Of a DNA stretch of 64,000 nt, positions 37,036 to 47,109 are shown one piece after another. Where the stretch lies: the NCBI GenBank assembly GCA_049347715.1, contig CP186339.1, positions 1,860,001 to 1,924,000 on the forward strand. Reading direction: 5' to 3'. This DNA is from Thalassotalea_B piscium_A. GTDB lineage: Bacteria; Pseudomonadota; Gammaproteobacteria; Enterobacterales; Alteromonadaceae. The translations under genes were made by a program, and so were the position numbers. Position 1 is the stretch's first letter. Every line of letters begins with the position of its first letter. The notes beneath the pieces were generated by a model. The model saw only the letters and a program-made list of their open reading frames with translations, searched no databases and had not been told where the DNA came from.

Positions 37036-37242
37036 ATGGATAGTTCATCAATAATGCTTTGGAGTGTGTTGTTTGGCGGTATAGGTATCGGATTTTTTAC
37101 TTATGGAAAAAGACAAAAAGCTGTTGTACCTTTGTGTATTGGCTTAGCGCTTTTTGTTTTCCCCTACTTTATGCCCAGTGTGACTATGTTGCTTATTGTC
37201 GGGGCTATTTTAGTGGCTATTCCATATTTTATAAAAATATAA
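37036..37242 (+). CDS. Small two- to three-helix membrane protein
   Basis: 68 residues, almost entirely hydrophobic helices separated by GKRQK and FPYFMP turns. Similar short proteins are common in gammaproteobacteria and are variably named 'amino acid transport protein' without evidence. The ATG follows caggtaacc. An overlapping frame at 37059-37247 is a shadow. Confidence 0.6.
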   Translation: MDSSSIMLWSVLFGGIGIGFFTYGKRQKAVVPLCIGLALFVFPYFMPSVTMLLIVGAILVAIPYFIKI

Positions 37243-37382
37243 ATTAAAGGTTTGAATAAACGCCATTATTTGTAATGATAAGTTACGAACATTCCTCTAA
37301 GGCCATCGAGCGGTTTTTACAACCTTAGTGTGATAGACATTTTTAATGTATTGCGATCAGCTTTAGAAAAAGGACTAAGTAA

Positions 37383-37865
37383 GTGATTGATAGTGAAAAG
37401 TTAAAAAATATAAAAAGTATTCTATTTGTTTGTATGGGAAATATCTGTCGTTCACCCTCAGCAGAAGCCGTATTTCGACACAAAGCTAATCAAGAATCTC
37501 TTAACGTGTTTATTGATTCCGCGGGAACTACTGGTTCTCATGCGAAACAAAAACCAGATCAACGGGCACAAAAAGCTGGTGCGGCCAGAGGTTACTCGTT
37601 TGATGATATTAAAGCGCGTAAAGTTACCGTTGAAGATTTTGAAAAATTTGATTTGATCCTTGCAATGGATAAACACAATGTAAGTGAATTATTAAGTATT
37701 TGTCCCGCGCATTTAAAAGAAAAAATTACACTTTTTTTAAATTTTGCCGATCGTTTTGAAGATGATGAAGTACCTGACCCATATTATGGTGGGGCAGGGG
37801 GATTTAAACTTGTTTTAGATATGGTTGAAGATGCCAGTGATGGCTTGATAGCTAAACTAAAATGA
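37383..37865 (+). CDS. Low-molecular-weight protein-tyrosine phosphatase
   Basis: 160 residues from a GTG start. The P-loop is VCMGNICRSPSAE (about 17-29; Cys, Arg, Ser of CxxxxxRS) and the acid is in VPDPYYGG (about 138). It dephosphorylates phosphotyrosine or arsenate-like substrates in the cytoplasm. There is no capsule or tyrosine kinase operon nearby, so it is not the Wzb type by context. Confidence 0.9.
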   Translation: MIDSEKLKNIKSILFVCMGNICRSPSAEAVFRHKANQESLNVFIDSAGTTGSHAKQKPDQRAQKAGAARGYSFDDIKARKVTVEDFEKFDLILAMDKHNVSELLSICPAHLKEKITLFLNFADRFEDDEVPDPYYGGAGGFKLVLDMVEDASDGLIAKLK

Positions 37866-37902
37866 TAATCTATGAATTAATTATTTTTTTGCGAAAGAAA
37901 AT

Positions 37903-37932
37903 ACTGGCTGCTTGTTGTACAGCCAGTTTTTA
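37903..37932 (+). terminator. Terminator between convergent phosphatase and aroH
   Basis: ACTGGCT and AGCCAGT form the stem with an 11-base loop, followed by T5 on the plus strand. Confidence 0.7.
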
Positions 37933-37935
37933 AGA

Positions 37936-38994
37936 TTATTGATTTTTACGTGATGTAATCACTGCATCAGCAAGTGTTTTAAGCATTATTTCGCTAGTAG
38001 GTAAATCAACACAGGCATCGGTTATACTTTGCCCGTACACTAATGGTTTATTTTCAACAACGGCTTGTTTACCTGCAACAATGAAGCTTTCAATCATAAC
38101 GCCAGAAATTTTATCTTCACCTTGGCTAATTTGTTTAGCAATATCCAAAGCAACATCATGTTGTTTATTATGATCCTTAAAACTATTGCCATGGCTGCAA
38201 TCTATCATTATTCCTGCTTGAATATTTGCTTCCGCGAGTCTTGTTTTAGTTTCAGCGACATCTGATTGATAATAGTTAGGTTTTTTTCCACCTCGCAATA
38301 TCACGTGAGCATGTGGATTACCGTGAGTTTGATAAATACACATTTGCCCACTTTTATCAGGTGAGTAAAGTACATGAGGCACGCTTGACGCTTTAATGGC
38401 ATCTAAAGCTATTTGAATATTGCCATCAGTGCCATTTTTAAAGCCAACGGGGCAAGACAGGGCTGAAGCTAATTCTCTATGTACTTGGCTTTCTGTCGTT
38501 CTTGCACCAATGGCTCCCCAGCTGATTAGATCAGAGATATATTGACCGGTAACCATATCAAGAAATTCTGTTCCAGCAGGAAGGCCTAAGTTATTAATTT
38601 CCAGTAATAAATTACGCGCTAAGTTTAGCCCTTTTGCAACTTTAAATGACTTGTCTAAGTCAGGATCACTAATTAAACCTTTCCAACCCACGGTTGTACG
38701 TGGTTTTTCGAAATAAACACGCATAATAATCAATAACTCTTTACGGTATTTATCATGTAAAGGCTTTAATTGTTTAGCATAATCAACAGCTGCAGCGGTA
38801 TCATGAATAGAGCAAGGACCAATAACTACAAGTAATCGGTCATCGTCGCCATTAATAATCGCTTCTATTTCTTCTCGGCTTTTTATAATGAAATTTGCAG
38901 TTTCATCGGTAAGTGGAATTTGTTTTGCTAATTCCGCAGGTGTGACTAAATTTTCAATTAGTGTGGTTCTAAATTCATCAGTTTTTATGGTCAT
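37936..38994 (-). CDS. aroH: DAHP synthase, AroH-like
   Basis: 352 residues of the class I 3-deoxy-7-phosphoheptulonate synthase family, the first step of the shikimate pathway. The N-terminus DEFRTTLIENLVTPAELA is closer to E. coli AroH than to AroF or AroG as I recall them. The conserved GPCSIHD (about 59-65), YFEKPRTTVGWKG, TEFLD and GTDG motifs are present. It is followed upstream by ppsR and then divergent ppsA, the same order as in E. coli. An inverted repeat, GTAAA-CA-TTTAC, lies about 30 bp upstream, but I cannot assign it to TrpR or TyrR. Confidence 0.9.
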   Translation of the reverse strand: MTIKTDEFRTTLIENLVTPAELAKQIPLTDETANFIIKSREEIEAIINGDDDRLLVVIGPCSIHDTAAAVDYAKQLKPLHDKYRKELLIIMRVYFEKPRTTVGWKGLISDPDLDKSFKVAKGLNLARNLLLEINNLGLPAGTEFLDMVTGQYISDLISWGAIGARTTESQVHRELASALSCPVGFKNGTDGNIQIALDAIKASSVPHVLYSPDKSGQMCIYQTHGNPHAHVILRGGKKPNYYQSDVAETKTRLAEANIQAGIMIDCSHGNSFKDHNKQHDVALDIAKQISQGEDKISGVMIESFIVAGKQAVVENKPLVYGQSITDACVDLPTSEIMLKTLADAVITSRKNQ

Positions 38995-39163
38995 GACTAT
39001 CCAAATTCGTCATTAATTCCCGTGTGTAAACATTTACGAGAAAATTTATCGCGCTAACATAGCGAAAAACTACCATTTTGTGAACCGCTTTATTGAACTA
39101 AGTCCATATTTATTGATATTAATGACTAATATTTAAGTTTTTAATAAAGGCAAAATCATTAAA

Positions 39164-39973
39164 TTAATATTTATGACGGTGTAAGCCTGTAACCGATAAA
39201 ATTTTAGCAGTGATTTCTTCAACAGAAAGTTTAGTGGTATTTAAAAAAGGAATTTTTTCTTTTTTATATAAATTTTCAACTGCCCTAAGCTCCATACGGC
39301 ATTGACGAGCAGATGAATATTTACTATTAGCGAGTCGTCCAGATCTTATATCCATTAATCGTTGCGGAGAAATTGTTAAGCCAAAAAGCTTTTTCTTATG
39401 AGGAATGAGAAAGTCAGGTATTTTGATGTCATCCATATCGTCGTCGATAAATGGATAATTTGCTGCTTTTATACCGTATTGTAACGCTAAGTATAAGGAT
39501 GTTGGTGTTTTGCCTGAGCGAGAAACACCAACTAAAATAACGTCGGCATGTTCATAATTAGCTATGTTTGCACCATCATCATTAGCAAGCGCATAATTGA
39601 CTGCATCAATTCGGTAATCGTATGAATTTTCATGAATACTATGGGTTCTATGAGCCTTAGGCTTCGCTTTGATGCCTAGCTGCTTTTCTATTGGCTCAAT
39701 AAAGTGCTCTAAAAAATTATAAATAACGCCATCACAACTATCGATAATTTCTCGAATGTCAGGATTTACAAAAGTGTGAAAAACCAAGGGTGCTTCACCT
39801 GATTTTTTTGCAACTTTGTTTATTATCTCTTTGGTTTCTAAAGCTTTTTCTTTGGTTTCGACGAAAGATATTGTTTGATGGTTAAACTTTACAGGAAATA
39901 ACGAAAGTAGGGCATGACCAAAAACTTCAGAGGTAATTGCGGTACCATCTGAGATATAAAAAGCCGTTTTCAT
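39164..39973 (-). CDS. ppsR: PEP synthase regulatory kinase/phosphorylase
   Basis: 269 residues, the normal length for DUF299 proteins. The P-loop-like VGVSRSGKTPTSLYLA (about 148-163) and the N-terminal YISDGTAITSE are the family marks. It inactivates PpsA by ADP-dependent phosphorylation of a threonine and reactivates it by phosphorolysis. It diverges from its target ppsA across 141 bp, which strongly supports the assignment. Confidence 0.93.
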   Translation of the reverse strand: MKTAFYISDGTAITSEVFGHALLSLFPVKFNHQTISFVETKEKALETKEIINKVAKKSGEAPLVFHTFVNPDIREIIDSCDGVIYNFLEHFIEPIEKQLGIKAKPKAHRTHSIHENSYDYRIDAVNYALANDDGANIANYEHADVILVGVSRSGKTPTSLYLALQYGIKAANYPFIDDDMDDIKIPDFLIPHKKKLFGLTISPQRLMDIRSGRLANSKYSSARQCRMELRAVENLYKKEKIPFLNTTKLSVEEITAKILSVTGLHRHKY

Positions 39974-40114
39974 GAAATTTAATCCTTTTAATTGCTGTAA
40001 CTCTTGGTGAAAGGTTTTATAATTATGAACATCTCTTATTTTATAACAGTTTATTAAGTCTTAGGCATTAAATAAAGGCGAATCACTTTTAAAATCCATA
40101 ATGAGGAAGTTGTT

Positions 40115-42490
40115 GTGCAAGAAAATGTACTTTGGTATGAAAAATTAGGAATGAACGATGTAGAGCGTGTGGGTGGTAAAAATGCCTCACTCGGTGAAAT
40201 GATCTCAAACCTCGCAAATGTAGGTGTTCAAGTCCCAGGTGGATTTGCAACTACAGCGTATGCATTTAACGAGTTCTTAGAGCAAAGTGGTTTAAATGAT
40301 AAAATTTATCAATTGCTAGATACGCTTGATGTTGATGATGTAAATGAATTAGCACGCTGTGGTAATACTATTCGTCAATGGATTGTTGATACGCCATTTT
40401 TACCTTCAATGCAGGCTGATATTGAAAAAGCTTATCAACAACTTGCTGGTGATTTTGCGGCTGATGCCTCTTTTGCCGTTCGTTCTTCTGCTACAGCGGA
40501 AGATATGCCCGATGCTTCTTTTGCTGGTCAACAAGAAACCTTCCTTAATGTGCGAGGACTAGACTCGGTAATGATCGCCATTAAACATGTGTTTGCTTCT
40601 TTGTTTAATGATCGTGCTATTTCATATCGTGTTCATCAAGGCTATGACCATCGTGGTGTCGCATTATCTGCGGGTATTCAACGTATGGTAAGAAGTGATA
40701 TTGCTGCTTCAGGTGTCATGTTCTCTATTGATACAGAATCAGGCTTTGAAGATGTAGTGTTCATCACTTCAAGTGTAGGTTTAGGTGAGATGGTCGTTCA
40801 AGGCGCTGTTAACCCCGATGAGTTTTATGTTCATAAACCAACTTTAGCCAAAGGAAACCCTGCGGTTGTTAGAAGAAGTATTGGTAGCAAAGCAATTAAA
40901 ATGATTTTCGCAGATAACGAAGAACATGGTAAACAAGTAGAAATTGTGGATGTAGAGCCAGAAGTTTCGAACCAGTTTTCATTAACTGATGACGAAGTTA
41001 TGGAATTAGCTAAGCAAGCGGTAATCATTGAAAAGCATTATCAACGTCCAATGGATATTGAGTGGGCGAAAGATGGTTTAGATGGCAAGTTATATATTGT
41101 TCAAGCCCGCCCAGAAACGGTACGTAGTCGTGAAAATACTAATGTAATGGAGCAATTCCAATTACAAACTACGGCTAAAGTTGTTTGTGAAGGTCGTTCA
41201 ATTGGTCATAAAATCGGTAGTGGTGAAGCTAAAATTTTAACTTCTCTTGATGAAATGGATAAGATTCAGCCAGGTGATGTATTAGTAACTGATATGACAG
41301 ACCCTGACTGGGAACCTATCATGAAGAAAGCATCAGCTATTGTTACTAACCGAGGTGGTAGAACATGTCATGCTGCTATTATTGCACGTGAAATGGGTAT
41401 CCCAGCAGTTGTTGGTTGTGGTGATGCAACAAGCCGAATTGCGTATGGTGATAAAATAACGGTTTCGTGTGCGGAAGGTGATACCGGTTTTATCTACGAA
41501 GGAATGCTAGATTACACAGTGACCACATCAGAAATTGATGCTATGCCTGAATTACCACTTAAAATAATGATGAATGTTGGTAACCCTGATCGCGCTTTCG
41601 CTTTTGCTCGCTTGCCTCATGCAGGAATTGGTTTAGCACGTTTAGAATTTATTATTAATAAAATGATTGGTGTGCATCCAAAAGCATTGCTTAATTTTGA
41701 TGAGCAAACTGAAGAATTGAAAGATGAAATTCGCGACTATATGGCAGGTTACTCTGATCCAGTTGAGTTTTATGTAGCCAAATTAACTGAAGGTATTTCT
41801 ACTTTAGCGGCAGCTTACGCACCTGAAAAAGTCATTGTACGTATGTCTGACTTCAAATCTAATGAGTATGCTAATTTAGTTGGCGGAGATATATTTGAAC
41901 CGCACGAAGAAAACCCAATGATTGGTTATCGTGGTGCTTCACGTTATATATCAAAAGATTTTAGACCTTGTTTTGCGCTTGAATGTGAAGCGATAAAACG
42001 CGTTCGTAATGACATGGGATTAACAAATGTTGAAGTGATGATCCCATTTGTGAGAACCCTTGAAGAAGCTGAACAAGTAATAGAAATATTAGCTGAAAAT
42101 GGTCTTAAGCGTGGAGAGAATGGTTTACGTATCATCATGATGTGTGAACTTCCTTCAAACGCCTTGTTAGCAGATCAATTTTTAGATCATTTTGATGGTT
42201 TCTCTATTGGCTCTAATGATTTAACTCAATTAACGCTTGGCTTAGATAGAGACTCTGGTGTTGTTGCTCACTTATTTGATGAGCGAAATCCTGCAATTAA
42301 AATCTTACTTGCTATGGCAATAAAAGCCTGTAAAGCAAGAGGAAAATATGTGGGTATTTGTGGACAAGGCCCTTCAGATCACCCTGATTTTGCTGCTTGG
42401 TTAGTTGAACAAGGTATTGAAAGTCTTTCTTTAAATCCTGATACCGTTTTACCAACGTGGTTATATTTAGCAGAGCAACACGCTAAATAA
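40115..42490 (+). CDS. ppsA: Phosphoenolpyruvate synthase
   Basis: 791 residues from a GTG with gaggaag upstream. The N-terminal ATP-grasp domain starts GGKNASLGEM. The central swivelling domain has TNRGGRTCHAAIIAREMGIP, with His as phospho-carrier and the neighbouring Thr as the PpsR target. The C-terminal PEP-binding barrel ends with KYVGICGQGPSDHPDF. It makes PEP from pyruvate and ATP for gluconeogenesis. A strong terminator follows. Confidence 0.96.
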   Translation: MQENVLWYEKLGMNDVERVGGKNASLGEMISNLANVGVQVPGGFATTAYAFNEFLEQSGLNDKIYQLLDTLDVDDVNELARCGNTIRQWIVDTPFLPSMQADIEKAYQQLAGDFAADASFAVRSSATAEDMPDASFAGQQETFLNVRGLDSVMIAIKHVFASLFNDRAISYRVHQGYDHRGVALSAGIQRMVRSDIAASGVMFSIDTESGFEDVVFITSSVGLGEMVVQGAVNPDEFYVHKPTLAKGNPAVVRRSIGSKAIKMIFADNEEHGKQVEIVDVEPEVSNQFSLTDDEVMELAKQAVIIEKHYQRPMDIEWAKDGLDGKLYIVQARPETVRSRENTNVMEQFQLQTTAKVVCEGRSIGHKIGSGEAKILTSLDEMDKIQPGDVLVTDMTDPDWEPIMKKASAIVTNRGGRTCHAAIIAREMGIPAVVGCGDATSRIAYGDKITVSCAEGDTGFIYEGMLDYTVTTSEIDAMPELPLKIMMNVGNPDRAFAFARLPHAGIGLARLEFIINKMIGVHPKALLNFDEQTEELKDEIRDYMAGYSDPVEFYVAKLTEGISTLAAAYAPEKVIVRMSDFKSNEYANLVGGDIFEPHEENPMIGYRGASRYISKDFRPCFALECEAIKRVRNDMGLTNVEVMIPFVRTLEEAEQVIEILAENGLKRGENGLRIIMMCELPSNALLADQFLDHFDGFSIGSNDLTQLTLGLDRDSGVVAHLFDERNPAIKILLAMAIKACKARGKYVGICGQGPSDHPDFAAWLVEQGIESLSLNPDTVLPTWLYLAEQHAK

Positions 42491-42510
42491 TCAACCATAG
42501 GTCAAAACAA

Positions 42511-42546
42511 AACGCCTTAATGCTTAAGTATTAAGGCGTTTTTTTA
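42511..42546 (+). terminator. Terminator after ppsA
   Basis: AACGCCTTAA and TTAAGGCGTT form a 10-bp perfect stem followed by T6. Confidence 0.92.
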
Positions 42547-42722
42547 TAGATTAATGATTTACTCAAAGTGCTTTATTGATTTTATGTCGATGAATGAATA
42601 AAACAATGATGCAGTTAAGGAATAGTTGAAAAAGTTATTAGTCTTTTTTAAATTCTGCCTCAATTTTAAAAAAGAGCGTGATATACTTCAGCTACTTTCC
42701 ACCTTACAATTTTTAAACTCTT

Positions 42723-45700
42723 ATGTTACCTCGGTTAGACTCACAAGAACTGCTAGCACCTGAATATCAACACTATGCCAATAGACTGTCAAAGAGTGAA
42801 TTCACCGGCGAAATTAGTACCAGTTATGGGGCTCGTTTATCTGTAGCAACAGATAACAGTGTCTATCAACAGTTACCACAATTAGTTTTACATCCGAGAA
42901 CTTCTCAAGATGTGCAAACCTTGTGCAAACTTGCTAATGAGGTTGAGTTTAAATCGATTAAATTCAGTGCAAGAGGAGGTGGTACTGGGACTAATGGCCA
43001 AAGCTTAACGCCCGGTATTGTGGTCGACCTTTCGAAGTACATGAATCGAATTTTAGAAATAAATATTGAAGAAAACTGGGTAAGAGTTGAAGCAGGGGTT
43101 GTTAAAGATCAACTTAATGATTACTTACGCCCCTATGGTTTTTTCTTTTCTCCCGATTTATCAACAAGTAATCGAGCTACTATTGGTGGTATGGTCAATA
43201 CTGATGCGTCAGGCCAAGGATCTTTGGTTTATGGTAAAACATCAGACCATGTTTTAGCATTAACATCCATACTAGCAAGTGGCGAAGTATTAGATACGCA
43301 TCCTATCTCGATTGCTCAAGCAAAAGAATTTGCCACTAAAGATAATCAATATGGACAAATATTAACGCAGATACTGGCTACCAGTATTGATAAAAGAGAT
43401 AAAATATTAGCCAAGTTTCCTCGGCTGAATCGATTTTTAACCGGTTATGACCTTGAACATGCGGTTTCAGATGATTTGCAAACAGTTGATGTATCACGCT
43501 TAATTACAGGTTCAGAAGGTTCGCTAGCCATCGTTTGTGAGGCTAAATTAAACCTAACCCCTATCTCTAAAGCTAAAACACTGATTAATATTAAATACGA
43601 TAGCTTTGATTCTGCATTGCGTCATTCACCTACATTAGTCAAAGCTAATGCGACTTCAGTAGAAACCATTGATTCCACCGTTTTAAATTTAGCAAAACAA
43701 GATATTATTTGGCATTCGGTTAGTGATTTAATCACTGATGTTAAAGACCAAGTCATGGACGGTATTAATATCGTTGAGTATAACGGCACTGATGTTGAAT
43801 CGCTTGCTCTTCAAGTTGCAGATTTAACTGCTCAATTGGATAAAGATATTGCAAATCATACTGGTGTAATTGGTTATCAAGTTACCTCAGATCTTGGCAG
43901 TATTAATAAATTGTACGCAATGCGTAAAAAAGCAGTAGGATTATTGGGTAATACTAAAGGAAGCCAAAAACCCTTAGCGTTCGCCGAAGATACTGCGGTT
44001 CCTCCTGAAAATTTGGCTGATTATATTGTTGAATTTCGTCAGTTGCTCGATAGTTATCAATTACACTATGGCATGTTTGGTCATGTTGATGCGGGTGTCT
44101 TACATGTTCGTCCAGCACTCGATATGTGTGATCCTGAACAAGAAAAGCTCTTACGTGAAATATCTGACAAGGTCGTGGCGTTAACCGCTAAATATGGCGG
44201 ATTAATGTGGGGTGAACATGGTAAAGGGTATCGCAGTGAATATAGCCCTGAGTTTTTTGGTGAAGAGTTGTTCATCGAACTTAGGAAGATAAAAACGGTA
44301 TTTGACCCATTTAATAAAATGAACCCTGGTAAAATTTGTACACCAATTGATTCTAATGAAAAGTTAGTGTCTGTAGATGGTGTAAAAAGGGGCAGTTTTG
44401 ATCGTACTATTCCAGTGAAGGTTAAGGACTCTTTTTCTTCAGTGATGGAATGTAATGGTAACGGTTTATGCTTCAATTATGATACTGACAGTCCGATGTG
44501 TCCATCAAGCAAGGTTACGCGTGACCGACGACATTCTCCGAAAGGCAGAGCTGGCCTGATGCGTGAGTGGTTGCGTTTATTAGAGCAAAAAGGCGTTGAT
44601 GTTTTAGCCTTAGAGCAAAATATTAGCGGTTGGTCGGTAAAACAGTTACTAGATAAAGTCAAAAACCGATTTACGCGTCAAAATAGTCATGATTTTTCTC
44701 ACGAAGTTATGGAAGCTATGTCGGGTTGTTTAGCATGTAAAGCTTGTGCCAGCCAGTGTCCTATTAAAGTGGATGTCCCTGATTTTAGGGCGCGATTTAT
44801 TAACTTGTATCACAGTCGATATTTTAGACCATTAAAGGATCATCTTGTTGCTAATGTTGAAGTGTTAGCCCCAGTGATGGCGAAAACGCCAAAGCTGATG
44901 AATAAGGTTTTATCATCTAATTTATATGATAAATTTTCTAGAGCAACAATAGGGTATGTTAATACACCATTATTATCTGTACCTACCTTAGCAGAACAAG
45001 TCGATACATTAGGTTTTGAGCACTTTGATCTAGCTAAGTTTACCGCGATGGATGAAAAGCAACGGCAAGCGTATGTGTTTATTGTTCAAGACCCATTTAC
45101 TTCATTTTACGATGCCAATGTTGTTGCTAATATGATGAAGTTCATCGCTAAAATCGGTTATAAACCAGTATTAGTGCCATTTAAGCCTAATGGAAAGCCA
45201 CAGCATGTAAAAGGCTTTTTAAAACGATTTGCCAAAACTGCTGCTAGTACGAGTCAATTTTTAAATCAGTTAAGTCAATTGTCAATTCCAATGATAGGTT
45301 TAGATGCGTCTTTGGTGCTTTGTTACCGCGATGAATACAAACAAATCTTACAAGAAAAACGCGGTGACTTTCAGGTGTTGCTTGCCCATGAATGGCTTAT
45401 TCAGTTATCAGATCAGCAAAAACTAACAAGTGTCACGACAAACCTTGCCACTAAACAGTCTGATAGAATATGTTCTGAGTATAAACTCTTTGCTCATTGC
45501 ACTGAAAAAACCGCATTAGCAGGGAGTGAAAAACAATGGCAACACATTTTTAATGCCTTTGGCTTATCTTTAACTAGTGTAAACGTAGGGTGTTGCGGAA
45601 TGGCTGGTACTTATGGTCATGAACAGGTTAATTTAGCTAATTCTACCCAGTTATATCAAATGAGTTGGCAAGAAAAAGTCAGCCAGTTGGCACCAGAACA

Positions 45701-45800
45701 AATTCTGGTTACCGGTTATTCATGTCGTAGCCAAGTCAAACGATTAGGTAATGTTCAGACACGCCATCCAATTGAAGTGCTTTTACAAAGCCTAGAGTAA
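42723..45800 (+). CDS. ydiJ: YdiJ-type FAD/Fe-S D-2-hydroxyacid dehydrogenase
   Basis: 1025 residues. The FAD-binding PCMH domain (about 45-270) has SARGGGTGTNGQSLTPG, and the FAD-oxidase C domain (about 280-540) has HGKGYRSEY. A 4Fe-4S ferredoxin region includes CLACKACASQCP (about 672-683), and a C-terminal CCG domain includes VGCCGMAGTYG. E. coli YdiJ has the same length and lies in the same chromosomal neighbourhood as ppsA. Members oxidise D-2-hydroxyglutarate or D-lactate and pass electrons to quinone. Confidence 0.88.
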   Translation: MLPRLDSQELLAPEYQHYANRLSKSEFTGEISTSYGARLSVATDNSVYQQLPQLVLHPRTSQDVQTLCKLANEVEFKSIKFSARGGGTGTNGQSLTPGIVVDLSKYMNRILEINIEENWVRVEAGVVKDQLNDYLRPYGFFFSPDLSTSNRATIGGMVNTDASGQGSLVYGKTSDHVLALTSILASGEVLDTHPISIAQAKEFATKDNQYGQILTQILATSIDKRDKILAKFPRLNRFLTGYDLEHAVSDDLQTVDVSRLITGSEGSLAIVCEAKLNLTPISKAKTLINIKYDSFDSALRHSPTLVKANATSVETIDSTVLNLAKQDIIWHSVSDLITDVKDQVMDGINIVEYNGTDVESLALQVADLTAQLDKDIANHTGVIGYQVTSDLGSINKLYAMRKKAVGLLGNTKGSQKPLAFAEDTAVPPENLADYIVEFRQLLDSYQLHYGMFGHVDAGVLHVRPALDMCDPEQEKLLREISDKVVALTAKYGGLMWGEHGKGYRSEYSPEFFGEELFIELRKIKTVFDPFNKMNPGKICTPIDSNEKLVSVDGVKRGSFDRTIPVKVKDSFSSVMECNGNGLCFNYDTDSPMCPSSKVTRDRRHSPKGRAGLMREWLRLLEQKGVDVLALEQNISGWSVKQLLDKVKNRFTRQNSHDFSHEVMEAMSGCLACKACASQCPIKVDVPDFRARFINLYHSRYFRPLKDHLVANVEVLAPVMAKTPKLMNKVLSSNLYDKFSRATIGYVNTPLLSVPTLAEQVDTLGFEHFDLAKFTAMDEKQRQAYVFIVQDPFTSFYDANVVANMMKFIAKIGYKPVLVPFKPNGKPQHVKGFLKRFAKTAASTSQFLNQLSQLSIPMIGLDASLVLCYRDEYKQILQEKRGDFQVLLAHEWLIQLSDQQKLTSVTTNLATKQSDRICSEYKLFAHCTEKTALAGSEKQWQHIFNAFGLSLTSVNVGCCGMAGTYGHEQVNLANSTQLYQMSWQEKVSQLAPEQILVTGYSCRSQVKRLGNVQTRHPIEVLLQSLE

Positions 45801-45810
45801 CTTTTAAGGC

Positions 45811-45843
45811 GATTAGTTAACGCTACTATAGCGTTAACTAATC
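45811..45843 (+). terminator. 15-bp perfect hairpin after ydiJ
   Basis: GATTAGTTAACGCTA pairs with TAGCGTTAACTAATC over a three-base loop. No T tract follows. Confidence 0.55.
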
Positions 45844-45952
45844 ATTTATCTTAAGGACGCAGGGGACTTCTCTGTTTATTGTAACTTTGTATGACTGCAC
45901 TATTAATTAATGTTAAAATAGCCCCGTTTACTTATATTGAATCGAAAATGTT

Positions 45953-47023
45953 TTGTTAAAAATTCTATTATTACTACTCTCTTTTATCTCTATTTCCTCA
46001 CAATCTGCTCAATTTAAAGTGGTTTTTATCAATCCTGGTTTTGCTGATAACAATACTACAGGTGATTTTTGGTCGAATGTGACTCAATTTATGTCTGCAG
46101 CAGCCAATGATTTAGATATTGAACTTGTTACTTTTTATACTCAACGAGATCACATTTTTATGAATTCACTGGCTGAAAGCGTTATTAACGAACAGCCGGA
46201 CTTTGCTATTTTAGTGAATGAGAAAGGTAAGGTTTTAGAACTGATCAAAGAGCTTACATCGGCAAATATTCCGGTGTTTTTTTTACTTAATCGATTAAGT
46301 CCGTCTGAATTATCCCTCTTGTCTGAATCACAAAAAAGCCTAATTAAAGGTAGTGTGGTTCCTGACAATGTACTTGTTGGTCAAAAGCTCATTGACGGGT
46401 TAGTGGAGCAATATTATATATCCCACCCCAAAAAAGATGATAAACAAAATATCAATTTATTAGCCTTACAAGGTGATTTTACTACGCCAGCGTCTATAGA
46501 TAGAGAAAAGGGCTTATTAACCAGCCTTTCTCATTATGATAATGTCACGCTAATTGATAGTACGGTGGCTAATTGGTCTGAACAACAAGCTTATGAGAAA
46601 GTAAAAGGCATTATTAAGCGAGCGCCTATTGATATTATTTGGGCTGCTAATGATCCTATGGCTGTTGGTGCTAGAAGAGCAATAGCCGAATTAAACTTAC
46701 CGTATCCAACAATTATTGGAGGGGTTAATTGGGATATTGTTGATCCGAAATCAGCTATAGATCTTTCTTTTGGTGGACATGTCACTCTTGGTGCTTATGC
46801 GTTAATTCTTTTAGATGATATTTTTAATCATGGATTAACTAGTGAGCAAGTGGAGCAAAAAATTGCCATTTTTGAGTCAAGTTTGTCTTCAAATTATCCT
46901 CGTTATATCCAATTCCTTTCTGAAAATAATTTTGAGCAATTTGATTTTTCACAGTTTAGCTATTCAGGTAATCGGCGGTTGACGTTTTCTATTAAGAATA
47001 TGCTTAATACAGCACCCCATTAA
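45953..47023 (+). CDS. Periplasmic binding protein, type 1 (sugar/LuxP-like)
   Basis: 356 residues from a TTG start; an ATG just upstream is out of frame and hits a stop. The signal peptide (about 1-18, SSQSAQ) is followed by a type 1 periplasmic-binding fold: KVVFINPGF, ANIPVFFLLNR, NLLALQGD, IIWAANDPMAVGARRAI and IIGGVNWD. There is no ABC permease or ATPase next to it, so it may feed a distant transporter or act as ligand sensor for a signalling protein. The ligand is unknown. Confidence 0.75.
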   Translation: MLKILLLLLSFISISSQSAQFKVVFINPGFADNNTTGDFWSNVTQFMSAAANDLDIELVTFYTQRDHIFMNSLAESVINEQPDFAILVNEKGKVLELIKELTSANIPVFFLLNRLSPSELSLLSESQKSLIKGSVVPDNVLVGQKLIDGLVEQYYISHPKKDDKQNINLLALQGDFTTPASIDREKGLLTSLSHYDNVTLIDSTVANWSEQQAYEKVKGIIKRAPIDIIWAANDPMAVGARRAIAELNLPYPTIIGGVNWDIVDPKSAIDLSFGGHVTLGAYALILLDDIFNHGLTSEQVEQKIAIFESSLSSNYPRYIQFLSENNFEQFDFSQFSYSGNRRLTFSIKNMLNTAPH

Positions 47024-47062
47024 AACCTAGCGTTGCGATACTAATTAACGTGATAAGCATAT

Positions 47063-47094
47063 AAAAAAGCCAGAGATAATTCTCTGGCTTTTTC
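47063..47094. terminator. Bidirectional terminator between convergent genes
   Basis: AAAAAGCCAGAGA and TCTCTGGCTTTTT with a four-base loop, and T runs on both strands. Confidence 0.9.
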
Positions 47095-47109
47095 AATGAG
47101 AGGGCTTAA

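Noticed and set aside
39026..39037. TyrR or TrpR operator before aroH
   Set aside because: The palindrome GTAAA-CA-TTTAC has the wrong spacing for a TyrR box and no similarity to the TrpR operator.
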